Source: Trichuris trichiura
Taxonomy: Eukaryota > Nematoda > Enoplea > Trichinellida > Trichuridae
Assembly: GCA_037903355.1 (NCBI GenBank)
Contig: JBAJFE010000050.1
Location: forward strand, 372,001 to 436,000
DNA length: 64,000 nucleotides
Direction of reading: 5' to 3'
Position numbers and translations under genes: made by a program. The stretch's first letter is position 1. Every line of letters begins with the position of its first letter. Below the pieces are notes generated by a model. It saw only the letters and a list, made by a program, of their open reading frames with translations. It did not search any database and had not been told where the DNA came from. Shown in pieces: positions 35,701 through 46,613 of the stretch.

Positions 35701-38700
35701 ACCTTGTTCTCTGATGTTCACTGCTTAATGTAATAGTATGAAGAAATAATAAATTTTTAAAAAAATAAATAATAAAAGCGGCAACAGACTCAGTGCGACA
35801 AGTAATTGCGTATAGCATAGCCATTTATTCCATAAAGCATATCACAACATTTTTGCGTTTAAACATGAATGCATAGGCACTCGCTGGTCACTTTAACATA
35901 GAAGATCTCTAGATTTCTTAGAAGGATATGAGTCAATGCCAGAAAGTTTACGACTGTATGAACGCTGAAGATTTTGGCATTAACAGGCAGCTTTACCATT
36001 CATTAAACAGTTGCTAACCCTTATTAAGTTGAAAACGTTTATTACTCACAGATTAACTAGTGATGGTGCTTATTCAATCATATGATAGATAAGTAGCTTA
36101 AACATTGCATAAATAAATAAAATTAATATATAGTAGCAAATTATGATAGCGCATTTGTTATAAACTCTTTTTCATGAAGTAAGCTGGGAAAGCATCAACG
36201 CATTCAGTCTACTGATGCCTACCTGAGCTGATCTTTCCCTGAGAGCAAAACAGAGTTCTTTTCTTCTCTTCTGATCATTTTCCCGCCATTTTTCTTGGTT
36301 GGGATTTTCCTTTGAGGTCTTTTGCTTTTAATGAACATTCTTTGAGCATTAAAGCATTGACGAGTCTAATGTACATGACGCGTAGGCTGTATAAACCCAA
36401 TAACCTCCATAGATAAAGATTCATTTGTTTTGTACTGTCATTTGCTCTAATAATTTTTCGCTATCGGCTTCCCATTCTGTCATCATTTTTCTTCACAGTA
36501 ATTATTCCACCATGAGCCTTCCCATTGTCTGCACATTTTCGACCTTCGCTGTTCTATCTCATCCTCTTAAAAACGCTGAGCTATTTCAATTATTCTTTTT
36601 AGAAACTTCCTTTAAATGGCCATACCAAAAAAGAGTCTTATTTTTAAGACAGAATTTGAATTTATTTTTCTTTTCTACCACAAAACGTGAGAAATAGCGT
36701 TACTGCTCATATTTTTTAAATTACATTTTGACAACTACATAATTTGCATGAATTACAACGTCCTACTTTTAGTATGGCTCAGTGGTTACGCAAGAAAAGA
36801 GCATAACGAAATGAAAGATAAATTCTTCTCATTTATTAAACATTATTTTTAAAAAGGAAATAATAATAATAGTCATATAACAACAAGATGCCTATCTGAC
36901 AGAAAGAAAGTTATCTTTTTTCTATTATTACAGCTACGTCGTCAGCTGTTTTCCTGAACTAATTTATATTAAGCTAAAAGAGGATTATATGCACGTTATT
37001 TTAGTGAAAGTGACAAACAACAATTTCATTCACAACTGTGATACACAACGTGAAAAGAGTAAGCATATATCTTATTACAATTAAAAATAAATGACATATG
37101 CATATTAATAATGTATGAAATGGCAACAAATTAAAATATTTACAAATTAGAAATAGTTTTTACAAACTTAGAAATTCACATGAGTTGGACAAGCTTTCTC
37201 GTATGAACTCTCTTTCTTCAGCAGTGCAAAAGCAAGTTAAGCAATATCTTATATGCGCAACTGCTTATTGAAAGATGGCAGCTTAACAGAGCTGTCAGAG
37301 CAGTCTTTTCTTCTGTTCTCTTTTTATGCGTTTATCATTTGGCTTTATTTAAATTTTTGAGCTTCTGCGAGTTTAAATTTGCATAAATGCTGCCAACCCT
37401 TATCGCAGCCACCATAAACTCTCGCTAGCACCATTTTTTCACCTTATCCAAGCGTCACCTGGCGTTATCAATATTTTCCTATCAATAGCAAAGGAGAGAT
37501 TTCCTTTAAAATGACATTTCAGGTATCATTGCAGGATGCTAAATGGTTTAAGCTAAATAAAAAATATTTTCCTACAAAACCTATCTCCATCAGTTTACTT
37601 TCGGCTTCAATTTTTTTAAGTTGTTAGAAACGCTTAAGCGACTTGTAAAATTAGCATACTGACGGACGCGCAGGTCAGCTGGCGAGGAGATATTTTGAAA
37701 TATGATACTGTAATTTTTAATAATCTTTTTTCATAAGTATTGGCAATACTGATCTCTATGTAAAAAAAAGAGGCAGGATGAGTATACGTCCATACGATTA
37801 GTTGTAGATAAAAACAACTATGAGGTAGATAGCCTATGTTCTTTACTGCTTCAGGACAGCCGCGTCAAGCGGCATGTAGTAAACAGTTGGAAAGATGCCA
37901 AGTTGCAATGTCACAAACGCTTAGTATTCTATTTATCGTGACAACATTTGTAGAATGTTTCAAGTAAGCATGTCAGAGGAGCGGAGCAATGCCGTCTACT
38001 TCTTTCTTTGATTGTAGATGCCTCCAATTCAATCGATAACGTGAACTGCTTTCAGGTTGACTCGATCTTCAGCCTTCTGTGGGGACGAAGTTAGCGCGCG
38101 GCAAAATTTCTTAACTAATAATAGGCACGAAGACGACACGTCAGCTCATTGTCAATAGTTGCGACCACCATACGGCAACGACGGCAGCCGGTATTAATGC
38201 CCTACGAACCGGCGGCGGCGGTACGTCGATGGCTAATTGAGCAAAGCCTTTTGTTTGCACATTCTCAACTGCTACAATCAGCCAATGGCGTACTCCCATT
38301 TTCTAAAGGCGGACGAATCAACTAACGCGGACAGACTACAACGGAAACGAATCGATTCAGCCTTGTTCTGAATCGTGCGCGCGCGCCGTGCTGTGGCTGT
38401 CCACAGCAGCAGTTGATTTGCTCTGCCGCTATCGTCATCATCATCATCATCACCGCTCGCTTTTGCTGCTCGGTTGCTGCAGCTGCCGCTGCTGCTGTTT
38501 TGTCTTCTTCTTCTTCTGACTTACCAAGTGAACAACGAGAAGAAGAAGAAGAAGAAGAAATTTTTCCCGCCTAAAAACTCGTCTCTTAATATTCGTCCGC
38601 AACTATGTCACAAGAAGATCATCATTCCGGGTAATTATGAAAAATTCAATTCATTCTTTCATTTTACCATTCAAGCAATGCTCTATTCGCGCCATTCACT

Positions 38701-40509
38701 TTCCCATCTCAAAGAGCTACTATAGTTGCTTAACGTAACGCGTACGTATTCGACCAATTTCGGTTGGTCTAAATTCAATCGATAGAAATGTATCACGCGC
38801 GCACTATACGGTGACAGTATGCCCAGTAAGCAGCCTCTTTGTTATAACTCTCTGCCAAGTCAGCGCGGCAGCGAACGTATTGACACCTCCGGTAAACAAA
38901 TGTCAATAGCACATCTATTTCGCCGGTTTTTCCAGTTCAATGTATTGGTGTCAAAAGTGACCAATCAACTTTTAGCAAAATGCTGTGACGTATGCTTTCG
39001 CATGATGACGACGCGCGAATGGATCGATAAGTCTTTTTATCGATTCATACAATCTCGGCGGCCGGCAGGTGGTCATAGCGCCGCAGCGCTATCGGCGCCG
39101 CAATGCGCTCGCTAACCAACGGTCACCATTCTCCTCCTCCTCCGCGTAGTCAAGTAGACTAGTTGACACCTCTGTCACCCAATTTTGTCAATGAATGGAA
39201 ATTGTTACCTTGCGACCTTTTTTAACCTTAACGACGACGACGAGAAACCAGTTAGCGAACGCCTCTTCTCAGCAGCAAGCATTCGGCAGGGTCATTTCGT
39301 TGGTGAGTTGTTTGACTTGACTCTCTCTCTCTCTGTTTTCAACGACAAGCAGAACGTTGTTAAAAGCATACAAAGTGTCTTGGAAAGCAATGCAGCTGTC
39401 GAAGCAGGCGGCAAAAACTCGTTGGCCATCGTTATGCCATTCGCCCATGTACGCAATTCGGCGGGAAAGTAGTATTGTAATGCGGCTGGTCAGCATTCCA
39501 CTTCGAGCCATTGCCAAGTTTGACGACGACGACGACCGTCTGATGATAATGTCAAGTTTTCCAACAACTGCCGTCGCCGCGCCGCCTTAATGACATGCAG
39601 CTTTTTTCTACGTCTCACCAGGTATCAAACGTGACAGAAGACCGTCTGGGCGTTTAGCGTTATCGATGTTGCGGCAAGTGCTACCTTGTAAAACGTCTGC
39701 TTACCTTTTACGCGGCTGAAAAGCTCAGCTTGGGCCCGGAAGCGACAACGCGCTTTTTCTCCTTCGGTAGGTTAATTGGATAATTAAGTACTTGCTTATA
39801 CTGGCGCCTACAATGCATTTCTCAAGCTTATATTCGTCCTCTAATATACTAATACGTGAGATACAGCCCGCCAATGAGTTGATGCCAAATGGGATTTGCG
39901 TCATTTTTGTTGCTCAATAGCAACTTGCTCGCTGCAAGGCTCACACAACGCTTAACTGAAAAATTTATTGCCGCAGATTCGTCCGCGCTTACGGAGCAAT
40001 GGCGCGCAATTCAGCTTTAGCTGTTCGGCTTACCTGCTTGTCCGACGGCAGAGCTTTAGTTGCGCGCAATATTTTTTCTTCCCTCTTGTCCAATACGGGA
40101 AGAAGTAGCCATACAAAGTTTTTTTTAAAAAAAAAAGCTTTTCGACTGATGCGGAGGTTCTACGCAAAAACTCTTCAAACAAAACTGTTCTTCCTTTTAT
40201 GGGGTGAATGGTTAAGGGTTGCTTTTCCAACGGCAAAGACATGTAATGTATTTGTCTGAACTAAACCATAAAATGTTGCACAAGTGTCCGTATTCAATGA
40301 GTAGATTCTTTGGCTGAATCGCCTGCTTGCAAGCAGTGCTGTAGGTTGAACAAAATTTTTATTTCGAAGTTAATTGAGAGCATCCTCCTTTAATGAGTCA
40401 ATTTCCATTCTTAAAAATTGATAGTGCTTTCGTTCAACGCCGGCTTTGAAAAGCGCCACGAGAGAAGACAAAGATTGAAGTAAAGAATGAAATTTTATTT
40501 GCTTTTAGC
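32800..40509. other. Long AT-rich region without a supported gene
   Basis: About 7.7 kb. From 32.8 to about 38 kb it is strongly AT-rich. From about 38.0 to 39.7 kb it is more GC-rich with trinucleotide runs: TCA repeats at about 38433-38450, GAA repeats at 38537-38560, CT repeats near 39322-39335 and GACGAC stretches. Open frames there (for example 38474-38725 and 39185-39472) follow the simple repeats and resemble no family I know. The 38-40 kb part may hold the promoter or a 5' exon of the PCGF gene that starts at 40.5 kb. Confidence 0.4.
38433..38562. repeat. Cluster of trinucleotide repeats
   Basis: A TCA run, a CTG/GCTGCTG stretch, a CTT run and a GAA run lie within 130 bp. The CTT and GAA runs are inverted relative to each other and could form a hairpin. 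Confidence 0.7.
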
Positions 40510-43197
40510 AAGCGTAGTCAGGAAGGAAGAATTAGTTTGCCTCTGCGGCAAATAATTCCGCATCTTCTTTGCCGAATTTGCAATGGATATCTGGTCGACG
40601 CCATATCACTGCTGGATTGCAATCATTCCTGTAAGTTTTGTTTCTATATAGAGAACGCCGGCGGCAAGGCATTTATATTCTCGTCGTTTGAATATTGAGC
40701 CTGTTACGACGTGATTCTCTCTATCCTAAGAAGAGTATTGGCGAATTACCTTGTTTGGTAGAAGCACATCGTGTTTATCTTTGTTCAAAAATCTTAAGTC
40801 TTCTTAATATTACTTGTAGAACCGTTTGGCATATGTATATAATTCTGCGTAATGTTTTAGTTTGCCGTTCTTGCTTTTTGGAATACATAACGAAGAAATA
40901 CAATTGTCCGGTTTGCGGAAACTTCCTGAATAAGAACAAATTGGAAACCTGCTTTAAGTACGTTTTTAAATTGTGATTTTTCATTCCTATTGTTTCATTC
41001 TGTCATACTGTTGTTTTCGTATTGAGCGGCAAGTACAGTACTGTAGTTCATGTTTAAAAATTAGGTTCCATTGATCATAGCTCGCAGAATGTAAATATCG
41101 TCAGCTTTGACAGATGACAAAGCTGCCTTATGTTGTCAAGTAAAAAATGTCCTTAAATACCTCTGTTGCGGTGAATAATTTTGCAGCACCCGCGGAAAAG
41201 TGGTTAGGTTTATTTTTTTAAATTATTATTTGCTTGGACTTTTCTTCGCCTAAATAATTTACGTTTTTAATGATTAAGTTTACTTTTGTGGCCTTTCACG
41301 ATTGCTTTTATGGTTCTTAGTACTAATAATTCAAGAAAAGGCTTTGTAGGAATGTCATAGGCTGCAAATGCTTCAAGTAAGCACTGGAAAATCGCTTCAC
41401 TGCTTCCTATGTGAATTAGTTTCATTGCTTATAGCAGACAGTAGTATACTGTCTTTATTTTGTTCAAGTCATTCCTGTAAGAGCAGTGGTGAATATTTTT
41501 TAGGCATATCGTATGATATTGCCAACTTAATAATTTCAAAGACTTTCGGATATAAAAATTTTGGATGCTCAGCTTAAATTCAAAGCTGCCGTTGTGGCTA
41601 TGTGAAACAGACTTCCGTGAACATGCATTAATTGACTTCCTTGTAAGGTTGTTCCAAAATTTCTCTCGTTAGTATTACTAACAATTGCTGGTGCAAGGTT
41701 TTCAGTTCTATCATGCTCTTTCAGGATTGTCATTACCAGAAAGCAATGTACACGTCTCTTAGATGAAAGTTATTCAGTCAGAAAAGTATTCGTGTTGTGA
41801 CATTGCGTAATCTGACTTATAAATAATACTTTATGCTTGTAGGTTGCAATAATAATTTATTCTTTGTTTCAGAAATGACTGGTTATTGCAATCGATGGTG
41901 TACAAAATTATACCCGCGTTGCAAATGGGTAATGTACCTGCAAATCTTTTTGTATTCATTTTTGATAACTACTTTTTCAAAATAGACGTATCTTTTGCAC
42001 TGTTTATTTTGTTTTTTCAACATTTTTATTTGTTGTTCTGTTCGTGTTAGAGTTAAATCGTCTGATTAGCTTCCTTAGGCTCGCTTGCAGCAGTAGGACA
42101 ATTCATCCCCAAATGTCTGCGATGTAAAGACCAATTTTTTCTTTGCTTACTCATTAAAAGAAATGGCCCTCTCAACTTTGTATAATTAAATTTACATTTC
42201 TGGCTTAGGGAGTGATTTTAATTTATTTTCAATTGTTGAAATGGCGTATTTTTTAAATTTAAGCCGAAGAAAGGGATCGAAAAACCGTGTACGAGAAATT
42301 GCGCGCGTCGTCAACTAACCTGCAAGTTCTTATACAAAGGCTTGTGGCGGCAGGGCGCTTAGACAATCAAACTGAACTGTTGCCGTTAACGGACAAACGG
42401 TTCGGACTTTCCCTTCAAGTTTGTACCCCAAATGATCCCATATCGCTCGGTTTTGAATTTCCAATTCCGGAGGGATACTTCAAAAATGGGTAAACGTTGA
42501 CTGTTGGCTCTTCGTGAACGCGTTGTTGAAAATGTTGTTTCCAATTGTTAGCGGTGGTATGAAAGCGCACGACATTGTTGTTGAAACAATGTTGAGAACC
42601 CCCGAGGGAATGGTACGAATGAAAACTGTCCGTTTGACCGACAGTGAAGAAATGACTTTTTGTAGGTTCGTTCTACTCAATGCTTTTTCACAACGTTTGC
42701 AAAGGCGACGGTGCTCACATTCAAAAAATTGCTAATGACAAAGTACTCCCTATATCCTCCGAGTGACGTATGCGTGGAAACTTGCTCAGCCTTCATCACG
42801 TCATTTCACATGTTTTATTTATAGATTGAAATTGTTTACGGCGGTGAAATTTTGCGTGACGATTACTCACTGGGTGATATAGTTCAAATTTTTTTAGGAG
42901 GAGTGGTAAAAAACGCCTTTGTTATTTTCGTTTCACCTTAAGTTTAATTGCATTTTTATGATTTGCTTTAGAAAAAATACCTTCACTTTTATTTTCAAGC
43001 GGTCACACCAGCTGATCCAGCCTCTATGATGCCTCAGTTGATTCCCGAAACAATTCCAAGTAAGGCTTTCGTATGTTCACAATGGAAGTTGATCCATATC
43101 TGTTAACAATCATTTCATATTTTGCATACCCGTTTTGAAATGTTTTATTATTTTAGCAAAAGTTCCCAAAGTGGACAACTCAAAGCGTAGTCGATGA
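40510..43197 (+). CDS. PCGF-type Polycomb group RING finger protein (paralogue A)
   Basis: PCGF proteins pair with RING1 to form the PRC1 ubiquitin ligase for histone H2A. Exons: 40510-40630, 40861-40957, 41873-41928, 42264-42489, 42552-42612, 42666-42767, 42825-42905, 42972-43059, 43157-43197, in phase, 290 residues. The RING finger is complete across exons 1-2: CRIC, CNHSFC, CRSC, CPVC. A hinge follows (VYKIIP), and exons 4-8 encode a RAWUL domain (VLTFKKLLMTKYSL, IEIVYGGEIL, DDYSLGDIV, YLHFYF). The basic tail is short. The position matching the start ATG of paralogue B is AAG (40510-40512) and the exon has no in-frame ATG, so an upstream exon or another start must exist; the coordinates begin at the aligned position. 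I call it PCGF rather than RING1 because of its short N-terminus and the hinge after the RING. Confidence 0.85.
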
Positions 43198-44473
43198 ATA
43201 TGCATTACCATTGGCCTACAATCGTTCATTCATGGGAGTGGAGCTTCGCTTGGTAGTAGTGCATTCAGGCCGGAAATTCCCGCGCTTGAAACTGCTTCGT
43301 TCCGTTTCGCTCTTTGCTTTTTTCAAAAGCACTGCCATGTTGTGACTTGTCTCCAAGCAAAAATGCTTCGCTGCGAATCGGCATTCAAATTCCTCACTGA
43401 ATTTATTCAAAGTGTACCCTTCACGTGGCCAATTCATAATACAGTAGACTTTGCCGCGGTTGCTGCCAGTATATGATTGGTCCGATTAAATACGATATGA
43501 AAATTATAAACTATCTGTCCAAGCAGCATAAAAACTAAAAAAATAATTTTCTTCAATTTTCATTATGAGTAAAAAGTATTAGAATTATCAAATCAAATTT
43601 CTTCCGCCACTCACAAAGCATAGAGAAGATGAGATGGAATCAAAGCGTTCCTGATAATTCTATGGAACATTCCTTTTAAGGAAGAATCATGCAGGCGGTG
43701 AGCTGATCTTATCAGCAAGAGAAGACGTAGCTGATATGTGACGATCTGTAGGTGGCGCTAGAAGATAAAAAACTGAGAAATTATGCGCTAGTTCAATCAT
43801 ACAACCGCATTAGGGCTAGCAGATGAACAAAAGGAATTTGCAATGTAATATGCTTGCAACACTAACAGTTAAAATTTCAAAGGTTGTAAAACTTTGCATA
43901 CATTAAATGTTTTTCAGTCTCCTCATTTACAATAGGTCAGACACTTTCCTTACATTATTATTGTTATTATAATTTTACGATGATCTTTTCATTGAAAAAT
44001 AGGAACAATAAACATTAAGATCAAAACTTTCAAAACGATAGGCCCTTGCCCATCCTCAGCGAAATAAATTGAGCGCCATGAAGATATATGTATAATGTAA
44101 ACTACGCGTTTGCCATTTCGCTGAAGATAGTTTTCTCTTTAAGCAACAGGCTCACTGCAACATCAATCCTGAAAATCTTTGCCTGTTACAAACATGCTAC
44201 AGTATTACTCTGAAATTCATTAGGGTTACATTACCAAACCCCGCGAATTTTGAATGAACATCTAAAGCCTATATAGGGGCATGCTTGTGTTTTATACTCC
44301 ACACAGAATAAAGATAATAATAAAGGCAGTATATGTGAATACCGTAAGGAGAACATTGAGGTTTCTTCCTTTATTTGCCTGCATACAATACAGTATCCTG
44401 ACAATAATCAAGTTTTTCCACGCGGAAGCAAAGCGTTAGGCAAACAACACTGATTATGCGTTTATACGTACTA

Positions 44474-44610
44474 CATCTTACTGTGACTTTGCCAATCATC
44501 CTGTTCTGCCCTTACCTAAGCATAAGCCTACATGCAAGGCTTACCTTCTGGCTTAGGCATAGACATGGACAGAGCAGGATGGACATACGCTTAACAGAAA
44601 GGAAGCGCTC
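44474..44610. repeat. MITE-like element, copy 4 (short)
   Basis: Starts CTTACTGTGACTTTG, contains CCTGTTCTGCCCTTACCTAAG, a CATAAGCCTAC...TGGCTTAGGCATAG centre and AGAGCAGGATGG. The right end is diverged and lacks the GAACCTGC block. Confidence 0.5.
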
Positions 44611-46036
44611 ATTCCTTAGACATTACGTGAAAAAAGTCAATAATCAGCGTTATTGGTCTTACAGTATGTTTACTGGTAGAGCAAACCTGTTTACTCTCAG
44701 GATACTGTTTTATTTGCGGGCCAAAACAAGAACAGATTGAAACAGAGTTTTTTATGAAATTATCTTTATTATCATTTTTAACGAACAAATAGAAAAAACT
44801 ATTAATGCAAATAATTTTTGGATATGAAAAAAGTTCCTGATTATATCTGCCGGATCAGAGAATTTCGAGTGTTGGTTTTAGGAAAACATAGGCACGTATG
44901 TGAAGCCATGGATTCAAAATCGTGATTTTCAGGGTATTACTGTACTGACCAACATTTTTGCCACTATTTCAGTAACGCAGAGGCGGACCTAGATAGCGTT
45001 TGCTGGCTTGTCAAAAGATGCACTCAACAACGGACGTTTTTAAAGAACAAACGTACATCCGTCGTCGGAAAACCAGTTACTAAAAAATATATATATACAC
45101 AGCAGTTCACGGAAGACTTAAGGAAAACCAAACACAGGCCAGATACTGTAAAATAAAGTTTTCATATTTTAATATACTCATTTTTTTCCTCTTGCTCTCT
45201 CTTCTTGTAAAAGTTCATAGCCATCTAAAAAAAGTTACATATTTATATTTACTACTTTTATCTCCTTTGTCGTTGTCCCACTTTTTCCTGTTCTATAATT
45301 TCCTTCCTCTTTCGGCGTTATCCATCTTTACTGATTATCTTTCTTCCGAATGCCCTATCAAATATTCTAAATTCCTCTTGTACGTTCAGCACTCAACAAT
45401 TCACTTCTCTGTTTAAACTTTCCAACTCAAATACCCCTTCGCAAAGGTGTTACTTAATCTGAGCAGTAAATGGCCAAAGGAATTTAATCTGAACGCAATT
45501 ATGGCTGTGCAACCTACTTCAGTTGCTATGAATGTTCAATGGATGTTTGGTATGGTTAAAGATGAGGCCAACATGGTAACGCTGCTGTGTGGAAAATGTT
45601 TGCTCCATCCGGTGATAGCCCATTCAAAAATATCTTTCAAAATATGGCCACCTCAAGTCAGCCGCAGTGACCAGTCCATTCCGGATACTCACGTAATAAA
45701 TAAGTGGTGGTCGTTTGTACTTGTTCTTTGATCTAAAGAACAACACAAGCGTATATGCAAATTACTGTTCTCTAGGATTCAGTTCAAGAACTTGGATTAA
45801 GTGCACATTATTGGCCTGCAGCTTTAAAGCAATGAGTGCCGCTTGCGCGGACAATAACTATTTCTAACCGGGATCAGAAAGTTAAGACATCCCATACCAA
45901 TACATATTCAATCCACATAGCATCACAGTGGCAATGGCAGCATTCGGACAGCGTTTATTCCATCTTTCAAAAAATGCTATCCTCAACGGCATAAAATCTT
46001 TACACTGTCTTAAAGCAAGGCTCCAGACACTGTTAC

Positions 46037-46041
46037 ATAGT

Positions 46042-46071
<30 letters not shown>
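46037..46071. repeat. (TTA)n microsatellite
   Basis: About ten TTA units between the two convergent Polycomb-type genes. Confidence 0.75.
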
Positions 46072-46073
<2 letters not shown>

Positions 46074-46613
46074 TCAGTGGTGCCTGCCACTTCTTGACAC
46101 AGTTTCTTAGGAAATTTCTAATTTGAGCATATCGGCCCATCATAAGGAACCTTATTTCTAACAGAATAAACAGTTTCGCATTGCAACAGATAAAACTGTT
46201 ATTCAAACTAGACTATGTTCGGCCCATCATATGATAATTAGCTTGTTATTCAAACGCTCAGTCGTACTGGTGAAGAAAACACCTGAAAAACGTATAAACA
46301 GCCGAAGAGGACTGAGATGTGCATTAATGCATCCTGCTATATTCTTATACACAAAAAGCATAACCAAAGAAAATAACACTACTTCAATTTTAAAAGAAAC
46401 AAAAAAGCAGAAGATAATAACAAAAACATGAACAACATACCGAAATATTGACCAAAGGATAATGGTCAAAAAGTGAATATGCAAATTAGGCAAGGCTAAA
46501 AGAACAAAGAACTCCCTCAACTTTTGCGACGGTTGACAACGAAGGGTACAATGCCCGCGTAAAGAACATCGGGAATATGTCGAGTGCATAACAAAAACAG
46601 TTGACAACGGAAT

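Larger units (their letters stand above)
43198..46613. other. Spacer between PCGF-A and the chromo-RAWUL chimera
   Basis: The two genes converge across this spacer. It holds a MITE-like copy near 44474-44610, a short TA run at 45088-45098 and a (TTA)n run at about 46037-46071. The 94-codon open frame at 45447-45731 matches nothing I know. Confidence 0.4.

Noticed and set aside
38474..38725. 83-codon open frame with leucine and lysine runs
   Set aside because: Produced by CTG, CTT and GAA repeats; no splice sites or family similarity to support it.
39185..39472. 95-codon open frame
   Set aside because: Balanced composition but no recognisable domain, and an antisense frame of similar length overlaps it. 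Left as unsupported.
42514..42735. Continuous 73-codon frame in PCGF-A
   Set aside because: It reads through the 54-bp intron 42613-42665; homology with PCGF-B shows that exons 42552-42612 and 42666-42767 are joined in a different frame.
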